Part shown: one piece after another, positions 7,211 to 16,115 of the stretch
Position numbering within the stretch: the stretch's first letter is position 1
Layout: every line of letters starts with the position of its first letter
DNA from: Verrucomicrobiota bacterium
GTDB taxonomy: Bacteria > Verrucomicrobiota > Verrucomicrobiia > Limisphaerales > SIBE01
Direction: 5' to 3'
Assembly: GCA_016190065.1 (NCBI GenBank)
Contig: JACPRI010000421.1
Span: 1-41,020, forward strand
DNA: 41,020 nucleotides
Notes under the pieces: generated by a model
What the model saw: only the letters and a program-made list of their open reading frames with translations
What the model was told of the DNA's origin: nothing
Databases searched by the model: none
Position numbers and translations under genes: made by a program

Positions 7211-9856
7211 TCATCGAACTCGTCCCGTGACCTTGAGCCGGTAAAACTTCTGTGGACTCCCTGAAATCGAATCGGTCACCGTGACATTCAGGGGCGCGAG
7301 TTTTGCGCTCACGTTTGTGAGGGTTGTCCAACTGGCCGCGACCAGAGAGTTGGAAAATTCCAGCGCGAGTTCGTAGGTCGCTTGAACGGTGAAGTTGAGG
7401 GTCACGTTATTGCCCACCAGATTGATCCGGTCGAGACGCGGCGGTTGCTCCGGAAGGGAGTTCACCGTGAGAACCGCCGCGTCGCTGGTCACCGAACCTG
7501 CCGGGTTGCTCACCACTGCGGAGTAGCTCCCGGCCTTGTCTGGCTGAACGTTCGTCAAAACCAAAGACGAACTGGTCGCGCCAGCCAAAGGATTGCCGTT
7601 GAATCGCCACTGATAAGTCAGCGGTTCGCTCCCGGTGGCGGAGACGGCTAAAGTCACCTGGGCGCCGGCATCGACGGTTTGAGTCTTGGGGTGCTGGGTG
7701 ATGGATGGGGGAACGACAGGACTGGGGACGGTGAGCGTAGCCACGGAGCTCGTGATTGAACCACTGGCATCGCTTACAACCACAGTGTAATTGCCGGCGT
7801 TACTCAACTGGACATTGTTCAGCGTGAATGTCGGATTCGTCGCACCGGTGATGTCAATGCCGTTGAATTTCCATTGGAACCGCAGGGCCCCGCCGCCCGT
7901 TGCTGCTGTTGTGAACGATGCGGTCCCTCCCACGGTGACCGTTTGGCTTTGAGGCTGCGCCGTGATGGAAAGAGGGAAATCGTCATTCAGAATCGTTCCC
8001 TTGGCTTCGCCGCGAGAGATCGAAGCATTCATTGGATTGGATAGCGTCACCGTGAAACTCTCGTCCGGTTCAATAGCCGCGTCGCCCATGACCTGAACCA
8101 GGATCGTCTTGGTCGTTTCTCCTGGATTGAAGGTCAACGTGCCGGAAACAGGCGCGTAATCGCTTCCGGGGATGGCCGTTTCGTTGATGGTGCCGAAGTC
8201 CACACGGACCGTCGCACCGCTCGCTACCGAGAGGCTGACGGTGAACACTGCATCCGTCGTTCCGCTGCCACCCTCAGTGACGCTGGCGTCCTGGATCGCT
8301 ATGTTTATGACTGGGGCGGGATCATCGTCGAGGATAGTTCCTTGTCCCCCGCTTCTGCCGATGAGGGCATTGGTGGGATTGCTCAGCCTGACTGAGAAGG
8401 TTTCATTGGGCTCGTTGAGATTGTCACCAATGAGCTGTACGGTGATTGCCTTGCTGGTCTCGCCAGGCTGGAAGGTCAATGTGCCTGATATTGAAACGTA
8501 GTCGTTCCCACCTGTAGCAGTGCCATCGATCGTCGCAAATGTTACCGAGACAACCTGGCTACTGGCCGCAGAAAGGGTGACGGTGAAAACAGCGTTGCCT
8601 GAATTGCTTTCGGTAATCGATACGTCGCTTATAGAAACGGAAGGTGGTGTGGGCTGATTGACCGTCAATGCAGCGGTTGAACTCGTCACCGAACCGGCCG
8701 CATTACTGACGACGACCGCATAGCTTCCCGCGTTGGCGGCCTGCACGTTGTTCAACGTCAGCGTCGGATTCGTCGCGCCGGCGAGATCGGTGTTATTGAA
8801 TTTCCACTGATAGCTCAACGGCTCTGTCCCCGTGGCCGTGACGGTAAACGTCACATTGGCTCCCGCTATCACGCTCTGGCTTTGAGGTTGAACCGTGATC
8901 GTCGGGGCGACAGTTGGATTGGTGACCGTGAGCGTGGCTGCCGAACTGGTCACGGAGCCACCCGCATTACTGACGGCGACCGTATAGCTTCCCGCGTTGG
9001 CGGCCTGCACGTTGTTCAACGTCAGCGTCGGATTGGTCGCGCCGGCCAAATCGGTGTTGTTGAATTTCCATTGATAGCTCAGAGGCTCGGTTCCCGTCGC
9101 TGTCACAGTGAATGTCGCCGAACCTCCGGCGACCACTGACTGGCTTTGCGGCTGACCCGTGATCGACGGCGGCGTGGCCTGGGCCGGCGCGGTGAACTGA
9201 ATGACCAAGGTCGGCCCGTTGCTCGCAGTTTCCCGCGACGCGAAGCGCCGGGCTGTGAGCGGCGTTCCTTCCGATTGGCTGATCAAGATCCAGCCGAAGT
9301 TGGAGGCCGGATTCGCAACCCAGGCTTGCACGTCGGCGACGAGGTCCGCCGTAGAAGCAAATGTGTAGGCATTCAGCCCGGAGATCAGCCGTGTCGCGCT
9401 GGCTTTGGCGGCGTAATCGCCGGGCGCGGCGGCGCCAGGCGCGCTCCAAGCGGTGTCAGGGAACACGCGCGCGTTCCAGGTCGATTCGCCCGCTGTCGCC
9501 GGGCTCCCGACTGTCCCGCCTTTGCTGCCTTCAGCCCAACTCTGCAAAACCCGGTGCAGTCCGAAAGTCGAAGGGACCGCGCCAGGCGGCGCTTTGCTGA
9601 CTCTGATCCTGAATTCTGCCGACGTAATCGTGGCGTTGGCGGGCACTTGGCCGGCCAAATCGAACCGGATCAAAGCGCGGCTCTTTGGACCGATCCGGAT
9701 TGTGCCCGACGCCAGATCCGTCGCGCCCAGGTTGTTGTCCGGGCCGTTTTCAAATAGCGAAGTATCGGCGGCGGGCTGCAGGGTCACCGTGGCGCCGAAG
9801 GCCAGCAGGGACGCGGCGTGAACAAGAATCGCCGTGAGCAGTGTTTTGGTGAGCAT
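7211..9856 (-). CDS. Secreted multi-domain protein: DNRLRE, Ig-like and Calx-beta repeats
   Basis: The ORF opens at 10078, but a signal peptide begins at internal methionines (MLTKTLLTAILVHAASLLAFGA). The ATG at 9856 has AGAGGA about 8 bases upstream, a better spacing than the ATG at 9862, giving about 881 residues. In order the protein has a DNRLRE-type domain (TVTLQPAADTSLFENGP), two nearly identical Ig-like domains (QPQSQSVVAGG... and QPQSQSVIAGA...), two Calx-beta domains (VSITESNSGNAVFTVTLS; ASVTEGGSGTTDAVFTV, each ending in GTILDDD/GTILNDD) and two more Ig-like domains. The C-terminal domain ends in GSPQKFYRLKV, common in Verrucomicrobia secreted proteins. No catalytic domain is visible. 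It is likely exported for adhesion or matrix binding. Confidence 0.88.
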   Translation of the reverse strand: MLTKTLLTAILVHAASLLAFGATVTLQPAADTSLFENGPDNNLGATDLASGTIRIGPKSRALIRFDLAGQVPANATITSAEFRIRVSKAPPGAVPSTFGLHRVLQSWAEGSKGGTVGSPATAGESTWNARVFPDTAWSAPGAAAPGDYAAKASATRLISGLNAYTFASTADLVADVQAWVANPASNFGWILISQSEGTPLTARRFASRETASNGPTLVIQFTAPAQATPPSITGQPQSQSVVAGGSATFTVTATGTEPLSYQWKFNNTDLAGATNPTLTLNNVQAANAGSYTVAVSNAGGSVTSSAATLTVTNPTVAPTITVQPQSQSVIAGANVTFTVTATGTEPLSYQWKFNNTDLAGATNPTLTLNNVQAANAGSYAVVVSNAAGSVTSSTAALTVNQPTPPSVSISDVSITESNSGNAVFTVTLSAASSQVVSVTFATIDGTATGGNDYVSISGTLTFQPGETSKAITVQLIGDNLNEPNETFSVRLSNPTNALIGRSGGQGTILDDDPAPVINIAIQDASVTEGGSGTTDAVFTVSLSVASGATVRVDFGTINETAIPGSDYAPVSGTLTFNPGETTKTILVQVMGDAAIEPDESFTVTLSNPMNASISRGEAKGTILNDDFPLSITAQPQSQTVTVGGTASFTTAATGGGALRFQWKFNGIDITGATNPTFTLNNVQLSNAGNYTVVVSDASGSITSSVATLTVPSPVVPPSITQHPKTQTVDAGAQVTLAVSATGSEPLTYQWRFNGNPLAGATSSSLVLTNVQPDKAGSYSAVVSNPAGSVTSDAAVLTVNSLPEQPPRLDRINLVGNNVTLNFTVQATYELALEFSNSLVAASWTTLTNVSAKLAPLNVTVTDSISGSPQKFYRLKVTGRVR
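8690..9169. repeat. Tandem duplication of an Ig-domain segment (264-base period)
   Basis: The segments around 8690-8905 and 8954-9169 are highly similar at DNA level; for example CTTCCCGCGTTGGCGGCCTG occurs at 8724 and 8988. The spacing of 264 bases equals 88 codons, one Ig-like module. This suggests recent duplication or gene conversion. Confidence 0.85.
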
Positions 9857-10353
9857 AGGCATTGTCCTCTGGGAACGCGCGGCTTCGGCCGGTGAACTCA
9901 CTCGAATCGCATCGCTTGAGTCCGCTTCCAGGCCGGTCTGCATCGCGGATACAATCATGGAAATTGCGCTCGTGCAAGCGGCGGAAACCTCTTTGTCTGT
10001 AAGGCAACTCTGCACTACGAATAATCTTGGGAAAAGCATTGGAACCACGGATTTCAGGGCATCCCTTTCCCTGGCCAACGCCTGGTTGTTGTCCGTTGGG
10101 TCCGAATTGGTTCATTCTCTGAGAGTCTTGGGAGTGCCGCCGGGTTCCAGGAAATTCATCCAAGTCATGCTCATGATTGGGCAAAAAATGCAAAGACCTG
10201 GGCAATTAACGGAGAGCAACCGCAGGTGATCCGCCTATAATAGCAAGCAGTAAGCCTTAACCCAAGCCTGCCCGCGAACTGAGGGAGGCCGGTTTCGGCA
10301 GCAAGGCTCTGGGAATTTGAGCGCCACGGCGAACCAATCCGAATTCAGCACTT
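9857..10353. other. Gene-free stretch between divergent genes
   Basis: No convincing coding region. It holds the in-frame upstream extension of the Ig/Calx-beta ORF (9857-10078), which lacks signal-peptide or domain character and probably is leader, and then the divergent region before the gene at 10354. I see no clear promoter or repeat. Confidence 0.5.
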
Positions 10354-10827
10354 ATGGAAACCGCACTTCAAACCATGATTCAGGCGTTGCGCGAGGAGAT
10401 CGCGCAGTATGGCGAATTGCTTTCCCTCCTCGAACAACAGCGCCGGTTGATCCTTGGCCGGTGTGCCGAAGGGCTCCTGGAGAATCTAACGTCAATCCAC
10501 GCGCAAGTGCCGTTGGTCGCCGCCGTTCGCAAACACCGGGAGAAATGCCGCCAGGAACTGGCTTCGGTTTCGGGGCAATCTGAGTCCGCGTCGTTTCGTG
10601 AGCTGTTCGCGCTGGTGCCGGCTCAGTATCGAGGGCTGCTGGAGGCGTTGGCAGACGAAATCAACGCTCTCCGCACGCGCACCCAACAGGAGCTGGAGCA
10701 AAACCACCGACTGATCAGGCGCTCGGTCGATTGCCTGCGGCAGATGATGACGCGCCTGGAATGCCGCTTGTCCCAAAGAGAACTGGGCACGGACCCTGAA
10801 CGGTCCCCAGTGCCGAACTTCTGTTGA
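10354..10827 (+). CDS. Small coiled-coil protein, FlgN-like
   Basis: 157 residues, almost wholly helical and charged: IQALREEIAQYGELLSLLEQ at the start, then a long region ending in RTRTQQELEQNHRLIRRSVD. The pattern of an early LL.LLEQQR, a middle section and a late helix resembles FlgN, the export chaperone for flagellar hook-associated proteins. No other flagellar gene is in the window, so the link rests on sequence pattern only. No signal peptide or membrane helix is seen. The protein could instead be an unrelated coiled-coil protein. Confidence 0.55.
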   Translation: METALQTMIQALREEIAQYGELLSLLEQQRRLILGRCAEGLLENLTSIHAQVPLVAAVRKHREKCRQELASVSGQSESASFRELFALVPAQYRGLLEALADEINALRTRTQQELEQNHRLIRRSVDCLRQMMTRLECRLSQRELGTDPERSPVPNFC

Positions 10828-10849
10828 ACTGAGCAATGCGGTGATCCTT

Positions 10850-10879
10850 CTCTTCTTCCTCTCCCTGCGAGGAACGAGT
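10850..10879 (+). repeat. Dispersed repeat, copy 1 of CTCTTCTTCCTCTCCC family
   Basis: 30 bases, CTCTTCTTCCTCTCCCTGCG then AGGAACGAGT. The reverse complement of 17838-17867 is identical except for one base. Similar sequence continues for about 20 bases on the downstream side in both copies. Confidence 0.85.
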
Positions 10880-10931
10880 CGGGAGGATTGAGGAGAGCCT
10901 CCACGCCAGTTTTGGCCTGCGTTGGGCCCAT

Positions 10932-10961
10932 GAACCCACCCCTTCCCCTCCCAGGAGGGGA
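10932..10961. repeat. GAACCCACC / CCTCCCAGGAGGG palindromic repeat
   Basis: GAACCCACC is followed by the near-perfect palindrome CCCCTCCCAGGAGGGGA. It shares both parts with the insertion inside nifJ at 21236-21328. Confidence 0.75.
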
Positions 10962-11211
10962 GCCACGTTTCGTGCGTCGATTGCAGTTGGACTAACCAGA
11001 ATCGCTTGTTCCCTATCCAAAGCGGCAACGCCGCAATCTCCGTCGCCCAGTCCAAAAATCGGTGTCCGCGTCAAAATAGGTGCAGCAATTGTCAAGAACG
11101 GTGCAGCCGTTTCCAGGATCGGCCTCTACGTTCCGACATGCGCTCGTCGAGTCGAAGACCAGTGTCTGCCCGTGATTCGAGCGTTGAGAGAACCGAAAGA
11201 GCGAAAAAATC

Positions 11212-12117
11212 ATGCATGCGAATCCCAACCATTCCATGAACCCTTGTCCGAATTCCTTCGCTGAATTCAGATTCCTGGCCACCGTCAACACCCTTCGCAA
11301 ATGTCCATTGTTCGCGGGTCTATCCGTCGAGACCCAGCGGGAGATTGCCCAGATCAGCCTCGTCAAATCGCTGACCAAAGGCGATTACCTGTTCCACGAG
11401 GGAGCGCCCGTGCACGGCTTTTATGTGGTGCAGAGCGGCGCCATCAAAGTTCACCGCGTCAATCTGAGCGGCAAAGAACAGGTCATTCACGTGTTCCGGG
11501 CCAATGAAGTCCTCGGGGAAGAGGCACTCCTTTCGGATTCCGGACACCTTGCCGATGCCAGCGCGGCGGAATCATCGCGGGTGTTGACGATCCGGAAACC
11601 GGAATTCCTCGCGTTGATGAAACGCCGACCGGAACTGGTCATCAGCGTGGTGAAATCCGTGGGCGATCAATTCCGGCTGTTGCTCGATTTGTTGGAGGAC
11701 TTGACGCTGAAGGACGTCCCGACGCGGCTGGCCAATTGGCTGATCCAACACTGTCCAAACCCGGACAGTCACGATCCCTGCACCATTGAGCTGCCCATGG
11801 CCAAGCGCCTGCTCGCTTCCGAACTCGGCACCGTCAGCGAAACGTTCTCGCGGACGTTGGCCCGATTTCGGGCCGAGAAACTGCTGACGATCGAAGGCCG
11901 GGTCGTGACTTTGCTTTGTCCGCAAAAACTGCTCCGGTTCGTGCGCGGCAGCTTTGGCCTGGATCGGTCCTCTGCCGAGGTCGTGCCCTGGAAAAACGCC
12001 GCGAGTTCGCCTCGTCCGGCCGATCTCCTTTCGCTGTCCAGCAACGGCACCCGGACCGCGGCCCGAAAGGCGAACGGTGCGGTTGCCGATTGGGCGATGG
12101 CCGCTTTGCCATCCTGA
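11212..12117 (+). CDS. Crp/Fnr family transcription regulator
   Basis: A 301-residue DNA-binding regulator. Residues about 26-145 form a cyclic-nucleotide-binding-like sensor domain: TLRKCPLFAGLSVETQREIA, then KGDYLFHEGAPVHGFYVVQS and ANEVLGEEALLSDSG. A long dimer helix (VGDQFRLLLDLLEDLTLKDV) leads to a winged helix with recognition region AKRLLASELGTVSETFSRTL. The Cys residues are not arranged as in Fnr [4Fe-4S] sensors, so a heme, NO or nucleotide signal is possible but not shown. About 60 low-complexity residues follow the winged helix, which is longer than usual. The gene lies 79 bases upstream of hemE on the same strand, so it likely controls heme synthesis. ATG 11236 is an alternative start. 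Confidence 0.93.
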   Translation: MHANPNHSMNPCPNSFAEFRFLATVNTLRKCPLFAGLSVETQREIAQISLVKSLTKGDYLFHEGAPVHGFYVVQSGAIKVHRVNLSGKEQVIHVFRANEVLGEEALLSDSGHLADASAAESSRVLTIRKPEFLALMKRRPELVISVVKSVGDQFRLLLDLLEDLTLKDVPTRLANWLIQHCPNPDSHDPCTIELPMAKRLLASELGTVSETFSRTLARFRAEKLLTIEGRVVTLLCPQKLLRFVRGSFGLDRSSAEVVPWKNAASSPRPADLLSLSSNGTRTAARKANGAVADWAMAALPS

Positions 12118-12196
12118 ACGCCCTAACCAAATCATGCGCAGTGAAAGCCAAGAAAGGGAGAGTGCGCCGACCGGAGATCGATCAGACTCAACATCG

Positions 12197-13327
12197 ATGA
12201 ACAACATCGATCTCCCCGCCCTCGCGGCGGTTGACAGCCATTCGGAAGAGTGCGCTGAGATTTGGAAGCGGTGCTTTTCCAGTCTGCACCTGACGCCTCG
12301 CCAGCGGTTCCTCAACGCTTGCCATGGTTACCCGGTGGATCGCACGCCGCTCTGGCTCATGCGCCAGGCGGGCCGCGTCTTGCCGGAATATCGCGCCTTG
12401 AAGGAGAAGCATTCCTTTCTCGACCTGGTGCAAACGCCCGAGCTCGCCGCTGAAGTCACCTTGCAGCCGATCCGCCGCTTTGGCTTCGATGCCGCCATCC
12501 TTTTCAGTGATATTCTCGTCGTCGCCGAAGCCATGGGACAAGCCTACCGCTTCCGCGATCAAGGCGGCATTGAAATGGCCTTCTCCATTCGTTCCGAATC
12601 CGACATCGATCGGCTGGAGCCTGGCGCCGTGGTCGAGCGCCTGCAATACGTCGCGCGAGCGATCCCGCTGATCCAGGCCGGACTGGGCGGTCAAACGGCT
12701 TTGCTCGGATTCGCCGGGTCGCCGTGGACGCTGGCCAATTTCATGTTGGAAGGCGGCAGCGCCAGAGAATGCACCAAAGCCAAGGCGTTGTTCTACTCCG
12801 ATCCCGCGCTGTTTTCGAGACTGCTGGAGAAACTCACGGTGGCCGTCACTCAGTTCCTCCAGTTGCAAATCGACGCCGGCGTGGACGGCGTCCAGATTTT
12901 CGACAGCCTGGGTGGGCTTCTGGCGGCGGAGACGTTTGGCTCGGCCTCCGCGCGATGGATCACAAAGATTATCGCCTCCTTGCCGAGCCAAATCCCGGTG
13001 ATCGTTTTTTCCAAGGGCACACACGGCAACTGGGACGTGCTGGCCCGGACTGGCGCGCAGGTGCTCAGCATCGATTGGACCGTCCGGTTGTCTGAGGCGC
13101 GCGCCCGTTTGCCCAAACGCATCGGTCTGCAAGGGAACCTGGACCCGTTCATTCTGACGACGCGGCCGGAGATCGTCGCCGCGGAAGCGCGCCGCATCCT
13201 GGACGAAATGCGGGAAGAGAACGGGTTCATTTTCAATCTGGGCCATGGCGTTCCTCCAAGCGCTCCGCTCGAGAATCTCGAAAGTCTGGTGGCCACGGTG
13301 CAGAATTTTCGGCCTGGATCACTATGA
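12197..13327 (+). CDS. hemE: Uroporphyrinogen decarboxylase
   Basis: Removes four acetate carboxyls from uroporphyrinogen III to give coproporphyrinogen III in heme synthesis. The family start TPRQRFLNACHGYPVDRTPL is followed by the signature WLMRQAGRVLPEYR. FSDILVVAEAMG and the C-terminal GHGVPPSAPLENLESLVATV are also typical. The ORF track begins at 11954 inside the regulator gene; ATG 12197 gives 376 residues, about 30 longer at the N-terminus than most relatives, and ATG 12134 is another option. The stop overlaps the hemN start by ATGA. Confidence 0.95.
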   Translation: MNNIDLPALAAVDSHSEECAEIWKRCFSSLHLTPRQRFLNACHGYPVDRTPLWLMRQAGRVLPEYRALKEKHSFLDLVQTPELAAEVTLQPIRRFGFDAAILFSDILVVAEAMGQAYRFRDQGGIEMAFSIRSESDIDRLEPGAVVERLQYVARAIPLIQAGLGGQTALLGFAGSPWTLANFMLEGGSARECTKAKALFYSDPALFSRLLEKLTVAVTQFLQLQIDAGVDGVQIFDSLGGLLAAETFGSASARWITKIIASLPSQIPVIVFSKGTHGNWDVLARTGAQVLSIDWTVRLSEARARLPKRIGLQGNLDPFILTTRPEIVAAEARRILDEMREENGFIFNLGHGVPPSAPLENLESLVATVQNFRPGSL

Positions 13328-14688
13328 ACGTCGATCTGGATCTCGTCCGGAAATATTCCGTTCCCGGACCGCGCTACACGTCGTATCCGCCGGCGACGCA
13401 GTTCAAGGATGTGCTTTCGAAGCCGGAATTGCTCGACCGGATTCGGCATTCCCAACGGAGCGCCGCCGATCTCTCGCTCTACTTTCATCTGCCGTTTTGC
13501 CGATCGCTGTGCTGGTTTTGCGGCTGCACCACGGTCATCACAACCGCGCAGAACAAAAGCGCCGTTTACCTGGAATACCTCCGAAAGGAACTGGATTTGA
13601 TCACCCCGTTGATCCAGCCGAAACGCCAGGTCGTGCAGCTTCATTTCGGAGGCGGGACTCCAACTTTCCTCCTGCCGGACGAAATCCGCGCGCTGGGTGG
13701 CCTGATTCATTCGCGGTTCAAGGTCGCCCGCGACGTCGAAGCCGGCGTCGAGATCGATCCCCGCACGGTCACGCCCGATCACCTGCAAGCCTTGCGCGAA
13801 GCCCGATTCAACCGTGTGTCGCTCGGCGTGCAGGACAACGACCCGGTCGTCCAGACGGCCGTTCACCGTATTCAACCCGCCGAACGGACGCGCCGGGTGG
13901 TGGGCTGGATTCGAGAGGCCGGGTTCGCCTCACTGAACATCGATTTGATTTACGGGTTGCCGTTTCAAACCGTGGAAAGCTTCGGAAAAACTTTGGACCA
14001 GATCATGGCGTTGGCGCCGGATCGGCTGGCGGTGTTCAGCTACGCGCACGTGCCTTGGATCAAGCCGGCCCAGCGCGTTTTCAAGGAAGGAAACCTTCCG
14101 ACGGCCGAAGTGAAGCTCCAACTCCTCAAGCTCAGCATCGAGAAGCTGACCGCGGCCGGATATGTGTACATCGGCATGGATCATTTCGCGCGCGCCGACG
14201 ACGAACTGGCCGTGGCCCAGCGCCAAAAGAAACTGCAGCGGAATTTCCAGGGCTACAGCACCCGGGCCGGAACCAACCTGTTTGCGTTCGGCCTGTCGTC
14301 CATTTCGCAGGCCGACGGCATTTACTGGCAAAACAAGAAGGACCTCCCCGGCTATTACGCGTCGCTGGATCAAAGCGATCTTCCCTTTGGAAAGAGCTAC
14401 TTCCTGAGCGAGGACGACAAGATCCGGCGCCAGACCATCATGAGGTTGATGTGCGATTTCGGGCTGGACTTCGCGGCGATGTCGCAGGCGCTGGGGATCG
14501 ATTTTCCGGAATATTTCGCCTCCGAACTGGCGTCGCTCAGCGACCTGGAAGCGGACGGCCTGGTGGAAACCACGGCGAGCCAGTTGTCGGTTACAACTCT
14601 GGGGCGGCTTTTGATCCGCAACCTCGCCATGCGCTTTGATGCGTATCTCCCCAAAGACCCCGAACGGCGTTTCTCAAAGACCATATGA
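13324..14688 (+). CDS. hemN: Oxygen-independent coproporphyrinogen III oxidase
   Basis: A radical SAM enzyme that turns coproporphyrinogen III into protoporphyrinogen IX without oxygen. It has 454 residues, like E. coli HemN. PGPRYTSYPPA near the start and the cluster HLPFCRSLCWFCGC (C59, C63, C66 and the fourth Cys C68) are the true HemN pattern, unlike HemW, which lacks the fourth Cys. HFGGGTPTFL is the SAM-binding GGGTP. The C-terminal HemN domain carries FQGYSTRAGTNLFAFGLSSI. It overlaps both neighbours by four bases (ATGA), so translation is probably coupled. Confidence 0.96.
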   Translation: MNVDLDLVRKYSVPGPRYTSYPPATQFKDVLSKPELLDRIRHSQRSAADLSLYFHLPFCRSLCWFCGCTTVITTAQNKSAVYLEYLRKELDLITPLIQPKRQVVQLHFGGGTPTFLLPDEIRALGGLIHSRFKVARDVEAGVEIDPRTVTPDHLQALREARFNRVSLGVQDNDPVVQTAVHRIQPAERTRRVVGWIREAGFASLNIDLIYGLPFQTVESFGKTLDQIMALAPDRLAVFSYAHVPWIKPAQRVFKEGNLPTAEVKLQLLKLSIEKLTAAGYVYIGMDHFARADDELAVAQRQKKLQRNFQGYSTRAGTNLFAFGLSSISQADGIYWQNKKDLPGYYASLDQSDLPFGKSYFLSEDDKIRRQTIMRLMCDFGLDFAAMSQALGIDFPEYFASELASLSDLEADGLVETTASQLSVTTLGRLLIRNLAMRFDAYLPKDPERRFSKTI

Positions 14689-16115
14689 AATCCCTCGCAA
14701 TCATCGGCGGCGGCATCACCGGTTTGACCGCCGCGTTCCGACTGGGACGAAAGAACATTCCTGTGACCCTTTACGAAGCGGGACCGCGCGTCGGCGGCGT
14801 CATCGCGACCGAGCGGCGCGACGGCTACCTGGCGGAGTCCGGGCCGAATTCGATTCTCGAGACGTCCCCGCTCATCACTTCCCTGGTCCGAGATCTGGGG
14901 GTTGAGGAGCGCCGCTTGAATCCAGCCCCCGAAGCGAAGAAACGTTACGTCGTCCGCAATGGCCGGCCCATTGCCTTGCCTCAGTCGCCGTTGGGCTTTT
15001 TCACCACGCCGCTCTTCTCGATCGGCGCAAAGCTGCGTCTGTTGGCCGAGCCGTTCGTCCGTCGCGCTCCCGAAGGGCGTGAAGAAACTATCGCCGAATT
15101 TGTCACCCGGAGAATCGGGAACGAATTTTTGGATTACGCGATCAATCCCTTTGTCGCCGGCGTGTACGCCGGCAACCCGGCCCGGCTTTCCGTGCGGCAT
15201 GCGTTCCCCAAACTCTACGCCCTGGAACAGAAATATGGCTCCTTGATTCTGGGCCAGTTTCTCGGCGCGCGCGAGCGCCGGCGGCGCGCGGAAGTTTCCA
15301 AGCAAGCGGCCAAAATGTTTTCCTTCGACGACGGCTTGCAGGTGCTCACGGACACGCTCAGCGGCCGACTGGCGGATCGCATCCGGTTCTCCACGCCCGT
15401 CGTTCGATTCCAACAGACGCGCGACGGCTGGAAGGTCACGCTCAAACGCGAAGGCCGCGAAGAAACACACGACCACGCTGCCGTCATTTTCACGGCGCCG
15501 GTCCATCGGTTGCCGGAGGTGCAATTGCAGTCCGAGCGGTATCTGAATTGGGCGCCGCTCTCGCAAATCAATTATCCGCCGGTGGCCAGCGTCGCGTTGG
15601 GATTCCGCCGCGGCGAGGTGGCTCATCCGCTGGACGGATTCGGCGTCCTCATCCCCGAAAAGGAACGATTCAACATTCTGGGAACGCTTTTCTCGTCGTC
15701 GCTGTTCCCGAATCGCGCTCCCGCCGGGCACGTCACCTTGACCAGCTTTTTGGGCGGCACCCGCCATCCGGAGCTGGCGTTGCGCGGCGCGGAGGAATTG
15801 GTGCAAATCACCCTCCAGGATTTGCGCGTTTTGTTGGGTGTCACGGGGCAGCCCACTTTTCAGCACATCGCCCTCTTCCCAAAAGCCATCCCACAATACG
15901 AAGTCGGCTACGGGCGGTTCGAGGAACTGATGCGGGAAGTCGAGGAGAAGGCTCCGGGCTTTTTCCTCGCCGGCAATTATCGCCGCGGCATTTCAATGGG
16001 CGATTCGATCGTTTCAGGCCATCACGTCGCCGAATCCGCCGAGCGCCATTGGACGGCAGCGCTGCCGAAGGAAGCGATTCGAGTCCCGAAATTCTCCGCG
16101 GAGCTCGCCGCATGA
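14685..16115 (+). CDS. hemY: Protoporphyrinogen oxidase (HemY type)
   Basis: An FAD enzyme that oxidises protoporphyrinogen IX to protoporphyrin IX, using oxygen in known members. It has 476 residues. The Rossmann motif IIGGGITGLTAAFRL starts at residue 6, followed by VTLYEAGPRVGGVIAT. DGYLAESGPNSI and the C-terminal FAD motif LAGNYRRGISMGDSIVSGHH are typical of HemY/PPOX. Standing next to the oxygen-independent HemN, it suggests that the pathway must work at changing oxygen levels, or that this enzyme can use another acceptor. It overlaps hemN and hemH by ATGA on both sides. Confidence 0.95.
   Translation: MKSLAIIGGGITGLTAAFRLGRKNIPVTLYEAGPRVGGVIATERRDGYLAESGPNSILETSPLITSLVRDLGVEERRLNPAPEAKKRYVVRNGRPIALPQSPLGFFTTPLFSIGAKLRLLAEPFVRRAPEGREETIAEFVTRRIGNEFLDYAINPFVAGVYAGNPARLSVRHAFPKLYALEQKYGSLILGQFLGARERRRRAEVSKQAAKMFSFDDGLQVLTDTLSGRLADRIRFSTPVVRFQQTRDGWKVTLKREGREETHDHAAVIFTAPVHRLPEVQLQSERYLNWAPLSQINYPPVASVALGFRRGEVAHPLDGFGVLIPEKERFNILGTLFSSSLFPNRAPAGHVTLTSFLGGTRHPELALRGAEELVQITLQDLRVLLGVTGQPTFQHIALFPKAIPQYEVGYGRFEELMREVEEKAPGFFLAGNYRRGISMGDSIVSGHHVAESAERHWTAALPKEAIRVPKFSAELAA

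Larger units (their letters stand above)
10828..11211. other. Gene-free stretch with two dispersed repeat copies
   Basis: No convincing gene. 10850-10879 matches 17838-17867 in inverse orientation at 29 of 30 bases. 10932-10961 holds GAACCCACC followed by CCCCTCCCAGGAGGGGA, the same family as the in-gene repeat at 21236-21328. The right part is upstream of the Crp/Fnr gene. I could not identify a clear Fnr box. Confidence 0.6.

Noticed and set aside
11954-12196. N-terminal extension of hemE given by the ORF track
   Set aside because: It lies mostly inside the regulator gene in another frame and has no UroD sequence; ATG 12197 is more plausible.
13245-14639. 464-codon plus-strand ORF over hemN
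   Set aside because: Shadow in another frame of the clearly coding hemN; Arg/Gly/Pro-rich with no domain.
14397-15896. 499-codon minus-strand ORF over hemY
   Set aside because: Antisense shadow produced by GC-rich codon use; no family motif.
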